From the NCBI GenBank assembly GCA_023451415.1, contig JAEXZK010000039.1, positions 1 through 5,464 on the forward strand: a stretch of 5,464 nt of DNA, in the 5' to 3' direction. The DNA comes from Bacillota bacterium (GTDB lineage: Bacteria; Bacillota; Clostridia; Oscillospirales; Ruminococcaceae). Both the position numbers and the translations under genes were made by a program. The notes beneath the pieces were generated by a model. The model had not been told where the DNA came from. It saw nothing but the letters and a program-made list of their open reading frames with translations, and ran no database searches. Shown in pieces: positions 1-5,464 of the stretch; position 1 is the first letter of the stretch, and each line of letters starts with the position of its first letter.

Positions 1-786
1 ATGCTCAGCGGCATGCCCACAGGGATCACCGATCTGTTTTACAACACTCTGTCCTGTTACAGCTGGCTGGAAGGCGCCAAAAAATTTAATGTTGCCGCCG
101 CGCCCTTCCTCTGGGACAGCCACGAAGAACTGCAGGCGTTCCTGGATTCCGAAATGGTCCAGCAGTGGTTTGACGAAGCGGCAAAAGCCACCGGCGTCCG
201 CGTGCTGGCTGCGGCTGGCGAACTTCCCCCCAGACAGCTGACCTCCAACAAACCGGTGGAGACTGCCGCCGATTTTGCGGGACTCAAGGTCCGGACCGCC
301 GAGTCCGCCATTGTGCAGCAGACCATGAAAAAGCTGGGAGCCACTCCCGTCGTCGTCCCCTTTGCCGACCTGTATCTGGCCCTGCGTCAGGGGACTGTGG
401 ATGCCCAGGAAAATAACTTTGTCACCGTCAAGAACAACAGCCTTTACGAAGTGCAGAAGTACTTTATGAAAACCGATTATATCCGTGACGTAAGCGCCAT
501 TTTTATCAGTGAAAAGCTGTGGCAGGAGCTCTCCCTCCAGCAGCAGGAGCTGCTGAAAAAGGCTGCGATGGAAGCAGTTACCTTTGAGTCTGAGCAGATT
601 GCCGCCCAGCTGGACGCGACCATGGAATTCCTCGATGAGAAGATGACCTACGTCGAGGTAGACGTCAACTCCATCCAGGAGAAGCTTGGTACCGATATCT
701 ACAAAGAATTTGACGCCGCGGGCGACCTGTGGCCCACCGGCACCATCGACCAGGTTATGGAGTTTAAGTCCTCCTATCAGAAGTAA
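1..786 (+). CDS. dctP: TRAP transporter solute-binding protein (DctP family), 5'-truncated
   Basis: Extracytoplasmic receptor of a tripartite ATP-independent periplasmic (TRAP) transporter; it binds an organic acid or sugar acid and delivers it to the membrane subunits encoded downstream. The visible 261 residues cover most of a DctP domain. Family hallmarks are the 'PFLW' segment near residue 35, 'FAGLKVR' at 92-98, 'YLALRQGTVDAQENN' at 125-139 and a helical C-terminus. Arg78 and Arg98 lie 20 residues apart, matching the R127/R147 pair of the sialic-acid receptor SiaP, in which R147 salt-bridges the ligand carboxylate; this supports a carboxylated substrate (inference). No signal peptide is visible and the protein is roughly 70-80 residues short of the usual ~330. 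The ATG at base 1 is therefore almost certainly an internal methionine, with the real start upstream of the window. The stop is TAA at 784-786. Family certain; substrate unknown. Confidence 0.93.
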   Translation: MLSGMPTGITDLFYNTLSCYSWLEGAKKFNVAAAPFLWDSHEELQAFLDSEMVQQWFDEAAKATGVRVLAAAGELPPRQLTSNKPVETAADFAGLKVRTAESAIVQQTMKKLGATPVVVPFADLYLALRQGTVDAQENNFVTVKNNSLYEVQKYFMKTDYIRDVSAIFISEKLWQELSLQQQELLKKAAMEAVTFESEQIAAQLDATMEFLDEKMTYVEVDVNSIQEKLGTDIYKEFDAAGDLWPTGTIDQVMEFKSSYQK

Positions 787-798
787 CACGCCAAGGAA

Positions 799-834
799 AG
801 AAGGGGGCGCTGGAAGGGCCAGACGCTCCCTTCT
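799..834 (+). other. Strong intercistronic stem-loop between dctP and dctM
   Basis: The left arm at 799-813 pairs with the right arm at 819-834 around a five-base loop (814-818). This gives 15 base pairs with one G-U pair (806/827) and one bulged A (823). The sequence after the stem is CCCGGAAC, not a U-tract; the nearest T-run is TTTTT at 852-856, 17 bases further on. It therefore does not look like a classic intrinsic terminator. By analogy with other binding-protein transport operons, it may protect the 3' end of the dctP message or attenuate readthrough, so that receptor is made in excess over membrane subunits. The structure is read directly from the sequence; the role is inferred. Confidence 0.75.
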
Positions 835-897
835 CCCGGAACTCTGCTGTGTTTTTATCTGATTGTCTGTCTGCCCACTGAAGAGGGCGGTGCAAAA

Positions 898-905
898 AGG
901 GAGGG
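898..905 (+). promoter_or_regulatory. Ribosome binding site fixing the dctM start at 911
   Basis: AGGGAGGG lies five bases before the ATG at 911. It settles the start against an upstream in-frame TTG at 863, which would add 16 residues ahead of the first membrane helix and has no comparable Shine-Dalgarno sequence. Confidence 0.85.
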
Positions 906-910
906 AAATT

Positions 911-2197
911 ATGGCGATACTCATTGTTTTTTTGCTGATGTTTCTATTGATGTTTTTGGGGATGCATGTTTTTGTATCCATGGCGGTGGCGGGCGTCTGC
1001 TACCTGCTGGGCACTGGCAACGGGCCCCTGGCAATGATTTCAAACAGCATGGTCAACGGCCTTTCCAATATGTCGCTGATGGCAATCCCGTTTTTTATCC
1101 TGGTGGGCGAACTGATGAACATTTCCGGCATGACCGACCGGCTGCTGAAGTTCTCCATGTTTTTTATCGGCAAATTCAAAGGCGGCCTGGCCCATGCCTG
1201 TATTGTAGTCAACGTTATTTTTTCTCTTGTTTCCGGCTCCGGTCCGGCGGACGCTGCGGCCATTTCTCCCGTGCTGCTGCCCAAGATGAAGGAGGAAGGG
1301 TATCCCGAGGACTTTTCGGCCGCGTTAAACGCCGCAGCCGCAGTACTTGGGCCAATCATCCCTCCGGGGATCCCTATGGTCTTTTTGGCCCTGATCACCA
1401 ATCTTTCGGTGGGAAGACTGTTTTTTGGAGCGCTGCTGCCTGGGCTGATCATGGCCGGCGCGCTGCATATTCTGGTTATCTTCAAGATCCGCAAAATGAA
1501 CCTGAAGCAGCAGGAATCCCAAATGACATGGAAGGGCTTCTGGGATGTGCTGCGGGAATCCTCCTTGTCCCTGATCGCCCCTATCATCATTATCGCAGGG
1601 GTGTTTACCGGCGTGGCAACCGTTACGGAGGTGGCGATCCTGGCTACGGCCTATGTGCTGGTGATCGGCATCTTTGTCTACAAGACCGTCGCACTCAAGG
1701 ATATGTACGAGGTGTTCAGAAGCACTGCGCTCTTTTCCTCTATCATTATGGCGCTCTTTGCGGTATCGGGCATCTTCTCTTATCTTATCGCAGTGGAGGG
1801 CCTGGGCGAAACTTTGGTGGAGCTTGTCAACGCATACCATGTGACCCCCTTTATGTTCCTGTTCCTGATCAATATTTTCTTCCTGTTCTTAGGCATGATC
1901 ATGGACGCCACGCCGGCAATGCTGATTTTTGGCCCTCTGCTGCTCCCGATTTCTGAGCAGTTGGGCATCGACTCCATCCATTTTGGCATGGTGATGATCT
2001 GCAACTTGATGATCGGCCTGGTTACACCTCCGGTGGGCGGGCTGCTCTTTATCGAATCCAAGCTTTCCGGCCTGTCCTTTGAGCGGATTGCCAAGGCTTC
2101 GGCTCCCTTTATCGTGGCGCTGATGGCATCCCAGATTATCATTACATACGTTCCCGGTGTGGTCACCTGGATTCCTAATATGATCTTTGGAGGTTAA
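911..2197 (+). CDS. dctM: TRAP transporter large permease subunit (DctM family)
   Basis: The ion-coupled transport channel of the TRAP system, acting in the cytoplasmic membrane with the binding protein and DctQ. From ATG 911 the protein has 428 residues, the normal DctM length, and is almost entirely hydrophobic, beginning with a membrane helix at about residues 2-30. Diagnostic motifs occur in both halves of the internally duplicated fold: 'SGSGPADAAA' (108-117) and 'GPIIPPGIPM' (147-156) in the first, 'GVATVTEVA' (234-242), 'MDATPAMLIFGPLLLPI' (331-347) and 'GLVTPPVGG' (369-377) in the second. These glycine/proline-rich hairpin regions carry the sodium and substrate sites in the related SiaQM structures. 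The gene follows dctP after a 124-base gap with a hairpin and ends four bases before dctQ. It precedes the small subunit gene, the reverse of the commonest order. No frameshift or missing segment is seen. Confidence 0.95.
   Translation: MAILIVFLLMFLLMFLGMHVFVSMAVAGVCYLLGTGNGPLAMISNSMVNGLSNMSLMAIPFFILVGELMNISGMTDRLLKFSMFFIGKFKGGLAHACIVVNVIFSLVSGSGPADAAAISPVLLPKMKEEGYPEDFSAALNAAAAVLGPIIPPGIPMVFLALITNLSVGRLFFGALLPGLIMAGALHILVIFKIRKMNLKQQESQMTWKGFWDVLRESSLSLIAPIIIIAGVFTGVATVTEVAILATAYVLVIGIFVYKTVALKDMYEVFRSTALFSSIIMALFAVSGIFSYLIAVEGLGETLVELVNAYHVTPFMFLFLINIFFLFLGMIMDATPAMLIFGPLLLPISEQLGIDSIHFGMVMICNLMIGLVTPPVGGLLFIESKLSGLSFERIAKASAPFIVALMASQIIITYVPGVVTWIPNMIFGG
2189..2193 (+). promoter_or_regulatory. 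Ribosome binding site for dctQ
   Basis: GGAGG within the last two sense codons of dctM sits eight bases before ATG 2202. It favours that ATG over the in-frame TTG at 2187, and suggests the two membrane subunits are translationally coupled. Confidence 0.8.
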
Positions 2198-2201
2198 TGG
2201 T

Positions 2202-2708
2202 ATGAAACGAGTATTGGATCATATTGCATCGGTTCAGGGACACGTCGCCGGCATACTGTTCCTGCTGGTTTTTGCCATCAATACCATGGAGATTATCAGC
2301 CGGACTTTCTTCAATCATTCCTTCCTGTGGGTATCGGACATCAGCACCATCTGCATTGTATGGATGATCTTTTTGGGGATGGCCATCGGGGTGTACCACC
2401 GCGAGCATATCCGCATGGAGATCCTGCTTGCAAAGTTCCCGCCGAAAGTCCGCTGCGTCGTTGAGATTGCGATTACCCTTATCACCTTCGCCTTTTTTAT
2501 CATGCTCTTTGTCACCGGCCTGGAGACAGCCGCTCAAAAGAAGGCTCTGATTTTCCCCAGTATCCAGTGGTCTCTGCTTTGGGCCTATTCGGCGCTGCCT
2601 GTTTTTGCGCTGTCGTCGGCAGTCTTTATGATCCCCGAGCTGCTGGATCTGTTCCACGGCAAGGTGGAGGAACCCCAGCCCGAGGCGGCGGATATGAGAT
2701 TCCTGTAA
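2202..2708 (+). CDS. dctQ: TRAP transporter small permease subunit (DctQ family)
   Basis: Small membrane subunit that pairs with DctM and scaffolds it in the lipid bilayer. From ATG 2202 it has 168 residues, typical of DctQ. Four hydrophobic segments are visible at about residues 14-37, 46-66, 85-106 and 124-147, as expected for the family. Family-typical features are 'EIISRTFF' after helix 1, 'WVSDIST' before helix 2, and 'GVYHREHIRMEIL' (63-75), matching the conserved polar loop with a His-Ile pair after helix 2. The C-terminal 20 residues are polar and probably cytoplasmic. The start lies four bases after the dctM stop, with its Shine-Dalgarno inside dctM. TTG 2187 would add five residues but overlaps the binding site. 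It is encoded separately rather than fused to DctM as in some sialic-acid TRAP systems. Family assignment is firm. Confidence 0.92.
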   Translation: MKRVLDHIASVQGHVAGILFLLVFAINTMEIISRTFFNHSFLWVSDISTICIVWMIFLGMAIGVYHREHIRMEILLAKFPPKVRCVVEIAITLITFAFFIMLFVTGLETAAQKKALIFPSIQWSLLWAYSALPVFALSSAVFMIPELLDLFHGKVEEPQPEAADMRFL

Positions 2709-2711
2709 GCT

Positions 2712-3815
2712 TTGCCGGTGTCCACAGGCGCCGGGGAAATAAGAAACAAAAAGAAACCAAAAGGGACGGGGGGCGTTTCCATCAACAGGAAAACCGGAGA
2801 GGTAACGGTTTATGACGTTGCCCGGGAAGCTAAAGTCTCAGTCTCCACGGTATCCAAGGTGCTGAGCGCGTCCGATTATCATGTCGCCGAAAAGACAAGG
2901 CGGCATATCCTGGAAGTCGCCAAGGCGATGCAGTACAGCAAGCTGTACCAGGCCTATGCAAAACGGGAACATATCAAAACCAGTGTTGCGGTCATCGTGC
3001 CCAACATTCTCAACCCGTATTATGCATCGTTGGTGACCGGGCTGGAGGGCGCACTGCAGGCCGGGGGGATGCAGATGGTGCTGTATAACAGCCGCAACGA
3101 CTGGGAGCTGGAGGTAAAATATGCCGGCCAGCTTCTCAATGAAAATTTTGCCGGAGTCATCATCGCCTCCATCTGCGCCCACCATGAACACATCAACAAG
3201 CTGATCCATAAGGGGATCAAGGTACTGGCCTTTGAACAGCAGGTGGATCTAAAGTGCAACCGCGTCTGCTTTAACTACAAGAAGGGCGGCTTTATGGCTA
3301 CGGATTTCCTGCTGCAAAAGGGCAAACGGAAGATCGGCTTCATCTCGTCTCCCCTGACGCGGCCCAGCCGGAAGCAGGTGTACGAGGGCTTCCTCCAGGC
3401 TTTCCACAAACGGGGCCTGGAGCCGGAGCCCAAGTATATCCGGATCGCCCAAAAGGAAGAAATCACCCCCAACGAGCTTTTTGAATACCAAAACGGGATG
3501 GAGCAGGTGCAGGAAATGATCCGTACCGACACGGTGCCCGAGGCGATTTTTTCCATCAACGACCTGACGGCCATTGGCGTGATGAAGACGCTGCAAAACA
3601 ACGGATACCGGATCCCCGGAGACGTTGGGGTTGTGGGTTTTGACAATATTTATCTGTCCACCATGGTCCTGCCCACCCTCACCACCATCGAGCAGTCCAC
3701 CTACGAGCTGGGCAGCCTGGCGGCGGAAATCCTCATCGGGAGCATCCATGATCCCGGACGCAACGAGGTTTCCATCATGCTGGAGCCCAAGCTGATTGTG
3801 AGAGAATCGGTATGA
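2712..3815 (+). CDS. LacI-family transcriptional regulator (start uncertain)
   Basis: DNA-binding repressor (or occasionally activator) expected to control this sugar operon. The N-terminal helix-turn-helix is encoded at about 2808-2867 (VYDVAREAKVSVSTVSKVLS). It is followed by a type-1 periplasmic-binding-fold sensor domain beginning 'VAVIVPNILNPYY', with the canonical C-terminal signature 'AIFSINDLTAIGVMKTL', 'IPGDVGVVGFDN' and 'LTTIEQ'. No ATG lies in frame upstream of the helix-turn-helix. Candidates are TTG 2712 (367 residues) and GTG 2718 (365), neither with a good ribosome binding site. A non-canonical ATC at 2781 would give 344 residues, the normal family length, and follows a G-rich Shine-Dalgarno-like run. 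The boundary given is the longest legal reading. The hinge position normally holding leucine reads lysine (codon 2961-2963). It lies between transporter and enzyme genes on the same strand, so autoregulation is likely. Effector unknown, probably a sugar or sugar phosphate. Confidence 0.92.
   Translation: MPVSTGAGEIRNKKKPKGTGGVSINRKTGEVTVYDVAREAKVSVSTVSKVLSASDYHVAEKTRRHILEVAKAMQYSKLYQAYAKREHIKTSVAVIVPNILNPYYASLVTGLEGALQAGGMQMVLYNSRNDWELEVKYAGQLLNENFAGVIIASICAHHEHINKLIHKGIKVLAFEQQVDLKCNRVCFNYKKGGFMATDFLLQKGKRKIGFISSPLTRPSRKQVYEGFLQAFHKRGLEPEPKYIRIAQKEEITPNELFEYQNGMEQVQEMIRTDTVPEAIFSINDLTAIGVMKTLQNNGYRIPGDVGVVGFDNIYLSTMVLPTLTTIEQSTYELGSLAAEILIGSIHDPGRNEVSIMLEPKLIVRESV
2765..2773 (+). promoter_or_regulatory. 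Possible ribosome binding site of the LacI-type gene
   Basis: GACGGGGGG is the only purine-rich Shine-Dalgarno-like run between the dctQ stop and the helix-turn-helix codons. It sits seven bases before an ATC codon at 2781 that is in frame with the regulator. If it is used, translation begins at a rare non-canonical codon; otherwise it is simply part of the coding sequence from TTG 2712 or GTG 2718. Confidence 0.3.
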
Positions 3816-3838
3816 AGCCGGAGCATCCATCTATTTTG

Positions 3839-3845
3839 AGAGGAG
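3839..3845 (+). promoter_or_regulatory. Ribosome binding site of the SIS-domain gene
   Basis: AGAGGAG lies ten bases before ATG 3856, a slightly long spacing. A shorter AGGG at 3849-3852 lies closer. The 40-base gap after the regulator shows no terminator or convincing promoter, so readthrough from upstream is likely. Confidence 0.6.
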
Positions 3846-3855
3846 ACTAGGGTTT

Positions 3856-4617
3856 ATGAGCAAAGAGATCAGACAATACAAGGAAACCATCATCGGGATT
3901 TTTGATAAGATCGAAGCACAGTCGGAGACCATTGCCAAGGCCGCCGAGGTGATGGCCGACGCCATCGCCAGGGATGAGGTCATCCATGTAGTGGGTACCG
4001 GCGGCCACTCCTGTATGGCGGCGGAGGAGCTCCTGTGGCGTGCGGGCGGCCTGGCCCCCATCAACGCGGTGCTGGACGCCGGCGTCAACCTGGTCCATGG
4101 GGCCAAGCGCAGCAACATCATCGAGCGGTGCGAGGGCTATGCCAAGACGCTGTTCGCCTCTTACAGCATGGGTGAAAAGCCCGGCGAGGTCATCATCATT
4201 GCCAACGCATACGGCATCAACGCCATGACCATCGACACTGCCCTGGAGGCCAAGAAGCGGGGAATGACGGTGATCGCCGTCACCGCCAAATCCTTTGGCG
4301 ACAACGTCCCTCCGGGGGCAAAAGCCCGCCATTCCACCAATAAAAACCTCTATGAGCTGGCGGACATCTTTGTGGACTGCAGCCTGCCCTATGGCGACGC
4401 GGTGGTGGAGCTGGAAGGCATGGATCAGCGTGTTGCCCCCACTTCCACCTTCTGCAACGCTTTTACAGTCAACTGCCTGGTGATTGAAACCGTCAAGGCG
4501 CTGCTGGCCAGGGGGATCACGCCTCCGGTGTGGATCAGCGCTAACATGCCTGGCGGCGACGAGGCCAACAAGGCCCTGGAGCAAAAGTATTTCGGAAGGA
4601 TCAAACACCTGAAATAA
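3856..4617 (+). CDS. SIS-domain sugar-phosphate-binding protein (UPF0309 / SIS_2 type)
   Basis: Predicted cytoplasmic sugar isomerase-fold protein that binds phosphorylated sugars; the exact reaction is not known for this subgroup. The 253 residues fit the UPF0309-like family. 'HVVGTGGHSCMAAEE' (44-58) is the first phosphosugar-binding loop, followed by 'WRAGGLAPINAVLD' (61-74), which is characteristic of this subgroup. The second strand-loop unit is 'EVIIIANAYGINAMTID' (111-127), then 'GMTVIAVT' (136-143), and 'APTSTFCNAFTVN' (194-206) opens the C-terminal helix. It lacks the layout of MurQ etherase (about 300 residues) and shows no obvious GlmS- or AgaS-type extra domain. The start ATG is preceded by AGAGGAG. 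It sits 40 bases after the LacI-type gene and 23 bases before the NagB-like gene, pointing to joint work on an amino-sugar phosphate (inference). Fold assignment is strong; isomerase activity is unproven. Confidence 0.88.
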   Translation: MSKEIRQYKETIIGIFDKIEAQSETIAKAAEVMADAIARDEVIHVVGTGGHSCMAAEELLWRAGGLAPINAVLDAGVNLVHGAKRSNIIERCEGYAKTLFASYSMGEKPGEVIIIANAYGINAMTIDTALEAKKRGMTVIAVTAKSFGDNVPPGAKARHSTNKNLYELADIFVDCSLPYGDAVVELEGMDQRVAPTSTFCNAFTVNCLVIETVKALLARGITPPVWISANMPGGDEANKALEQKYFGRIKHLK

Positions 4618-4626
4618 ATGACTGGC

Positions 4627-4633
4627 GGGAGGA
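4627..4633 (+). promoter_or_regulatory. Ribosome binding site fixing a GTG start for the NagB-like gene
   Basis: GGGAGGA lies seven bases before GTG 4641. This strong site supports the GTG start. The next in-frame ATG encodes Met22, inside the conserved N-terminal region, and would remove the first strand of the fold. Confidence 0.8.
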
Positions 4634-4640
4634 AATTGTT

Positions 4641-5405
4641 GTGTCCTGTGTCTGTAAAACGGTAGACTGCTTGCAGGTGCAAGTGTACGATACAAGAGAG
4701 GAGATGGGAGCCGCTGCGGCGTCCCAGGCCGCGGAGTATCTGCGTATGCTGGGCCGGGAAAAGGAAGAAATCAATATCCTGTTTGCGGCGGCCCCGTCTC
4801 AGCACGAATTCCTAAAAGAGCTGGCAGGGGAAAAGGATGTCCCCTGGCATAAGGTAACGGCCATGCAGTTGGACGATTACATAGGGATCGCCCCGGATGC
4901 GCCCCAGCGTTTCTCCAACTTTCTTGCCCGGGAATTCTTTGACCATATTCCGCTGGGGAGCCGGCTGATGATCGACTCTCAGGCGGAGGACGTCCCCCGG
5001 GAGATCCTCCGTTACACCCAGATTCTGCAAAGCCATCCTGTTGACGTTTCCTTCATCGGTATTGGAGAAAATGGGCACATCGCCTTTAACGACCCCGGCG
5101 TGGCAGACTTTTTTGACCCCGCATGGTGCAAGGAGATACAGCTGGAGAAGAAATCCCGCATACAGCAGGTGAATGACGGATGCTTTGCCAGCCTGGACCA
5201 GGTTCCTTCCTCGGCCATCACGGTGTCCATTCCGGCAATACTGCGGGCGCCCAGAGTGTTCTGCATGGTGCCGGGAAAAACAAAGGCCGAGGCCGTCAGA
5301 GCCACCCTGTGCGGAGCGGTGCTTCCCGGCTGCCCCGCCACTGCGCTCCGGGTGCACAAGCAGGCCGTTCTCTACATCGACCGCGATTCGGCAGCCTTGC
5401 TGTAG
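4641..5405 (+). CDS. NagB-like sugar-phosphate deaminase/isomerase (glucosamine-6-phosphate deaminase / 6-phosphogluconolactonase fold)
   Basis: Cytoplasmic enzyme of the NagB/6-phosphogluconolactonase superfamily, probably acting on an amino-sugar 6-phosphate. It has 254 residues from GTG 4641 (E. coli NagB: 266). Recognisable elements are 'MQLDDYIGI' (75-83, with Asp78 matching catalytic Asp72 of NagB), 'GIGENGHIAFNDP' (140-152, His146 matching catalytic His143), 'PGKTKAEAVR' (211-220) and 'LRVHK' near 236-240. It departs from canonical NagB in three places. The phosphate-loop 'TGGTP' is replaced by an 'AAAPSQ' segment (49-54), Asp141 becomes Asn144, and Glu148 becomes Asp151. Together with 'ADFFDP' and 'QQVNDGCF', these look like traits of a divergent NagB-like subgroup often annotated as deaminase without proof (from memory). 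Reaction direction and substrate are therefore uncertain. It follows the SIS-domain gene by 23 bases, and its stop codon overlaps the next gene's ribosome binding site. Confidence 0.87.
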   Translation: MSCVCKTVDCLQVQVYDTREEMGAAAASQAAEYLRMLGREKEEINILFAAAPSQHEFLKELAGEKDVPWHKVTAMQLDDYIGIAPDAPQRFSNFLAREFFDHIPLGSRLMIDSQAEDVPREILRYTQILQSHPVDVSFIGIGENGHIAFNDPGVADFFDPAWCKEIQLEKKSRIQQVNDGCFASLDQVPSSAITVSIPAILRAPRVFCMVPGKTKAEAVRATLCGAVLPGCPATALRVHKQAVLYIDRDSAALL

Positions 5406-5410
5406 GAGGA
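5404..5410 (+). promoter_or_regulatory. Ribosome binding site of the last, truncated gene
   Basis: AGGAGGA lies four bases before ATG 5415 and shares its first two bases with the TAG stop of the NagB-like gene. This near-perfect site is good evidence that a real gene begins at 5415 and is coupled to the one before. Confidence 0.8.
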
Positions 5411-5414
5411 AATC

Positions 5415-5464
5415 ATGGAAGCGGAGATCATAAAAAGCAGCCGTATATTGACCCCGCAAGGGGA
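5415..5464 (+). CDS. Start of a further operon gene, possibly N-acetylglucosamine-6-phosphate deacetylase-like amidohydrolase (3'-truncated)
   Basis: An open frame starts at ATG 5415 behind a near-consensus ribosome binding site and runs off the window end. It encodes MEAEIIKSSRILTPQG. The pattern of a short strand, a basic residue, then 'RILTPQG' resembles the opening strands of amidohydrolase-superfamily proteins such as NagA, which often begin with a similar 'I.N.RIVTP.G' stretch. Placement nine bases after a NagB-like gene fits, since nagA and nagB are commonly neighbours. Sixteen residues cannot establish the family: the gene is well supported, the product is a guess from context and N-terminal resemblance. 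Confidence 0.6.
   Translation, partial: MEAEIIKSSRILTPQG

Noticed and set aside
863..910. TTG-initiated N-terminal extension of DctM
   Set aside because: ATG 911 has a strong ribosome binding site at proper spacing and gives the standard length; the extension is polar and lies before the first membrane helix.
2712..2734. Hairpin CCGGTG / CGCCGG just after dctQ as a terminator
   Set aside because: The stem is about 6 bp with one wobble pair and is followed by A/G-rich sequence with no U-tract; it may also be coding for the regulator.
2791..2811. Inverted repeat AAACCG / CGGTTT with a 9-base spacer as a LacI-type operator
   Set aside because: The arms are only 6 bp, the centre lacks the usual CG core, the site lies inside coding sequence, and no second copy is seen in the other gaps.
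3249..3830. Long minus-strand open frames opposite the regulator and SIS-domain genes
   Set aside because: They lie antisense to well-recognised proteins, encode compositionally odd sequences without family motifs, and are expected by chance in GC-rich coding DNA.
3741..3830. Ten-base direct repeat GAGCATCCAT (3741-3750 and 3821-3830)
   Set aside because: It is a short, two-copy repeat with no symmetry or mobile-element context, and is probably chance.
3856..4617. SIS protein as MurQ (N-acetylmuramic acid 6-phosphate etherase)
   Set aside because: It is too short, and the 'GTGGHS...WRAGGL' pattern is of the UPF0309 type rather than the MurQ type.
4618..4665. Short ATG frame overlapping the start of the NagB-like gene
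   Set aside because: Fifteen codons, no ribosome binding site of its own, and it contains the site used by the gene starting at 4641.

Overview
The window holds one co-directional (+ strand) gene cluster that looks like a sugar-uptake and catabolism operon, cut off at both ends. Tight spacing, strong AGGAGG-type ribosome binding sites, alternative GTG/TTG start codons and moderately GC-rich DNA with GC-rich third codon positions suggest a Firmicute, plausibly a gut Clostridia of the Oscillospirales type. That taxonomic guess rests on style only and is low confidence.

Layout: (1) 1-786, the 3' three quarters of a TRAP-transporter solute-binding protein (DctP family). (2) 787-910, a 124-base gap with a strong 15-bp stem-loop and no clear terminator U-tract. 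(3) 911-2197, TRAP large membrane subunit (DctM). (4) 2202-2708, TRAP small membrane subunit (DctQ). (5) about 2712/2781-3815, a LacI-family regulator with an unclear start codon. (6) 3856-4617, a SIS-domain protein of the UPF0309 / SIS_2 type. (7) 4641-5405, a NagB-like protein of the glucosamine-6-phosphate deaminase / 6-phosphogluconolactonase fold. (8) 5415-5464, the first 16 codons of another gene, possibly a NagA-type amidohydrolase.

How they may work together: the binding protein captures a carboxylated solute and hands it to DctQM, which is driven by an ion gradient. The two sugar-phosphate enzymes, and perhaps a deacetylase just beyond the window, would process an amino-sugar or sugar-acid phosphate. 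The LacI-type protein would sense the substrate or an intermediate and control the operon. TRAP transporters do not phosphorylate their cargo, so a kinase must be encoded elsewhere; none is visible here. The substrate cannot be named from this sequence.

Points worth a second look: the transporter gene order is P-M-Q rather than the usual P-Q-M; a hairpin separates dctP from dctM; the regulator has no in-frame ATG before its DNA-binding domain and appears to lack the hinge leucine; and the NagB-like protein differs from canonical NagB at the phosphate loop and two active-site positions. All the components belong to known families. I do not see a wholly new system, but the pathway combination appears uncharacterised.
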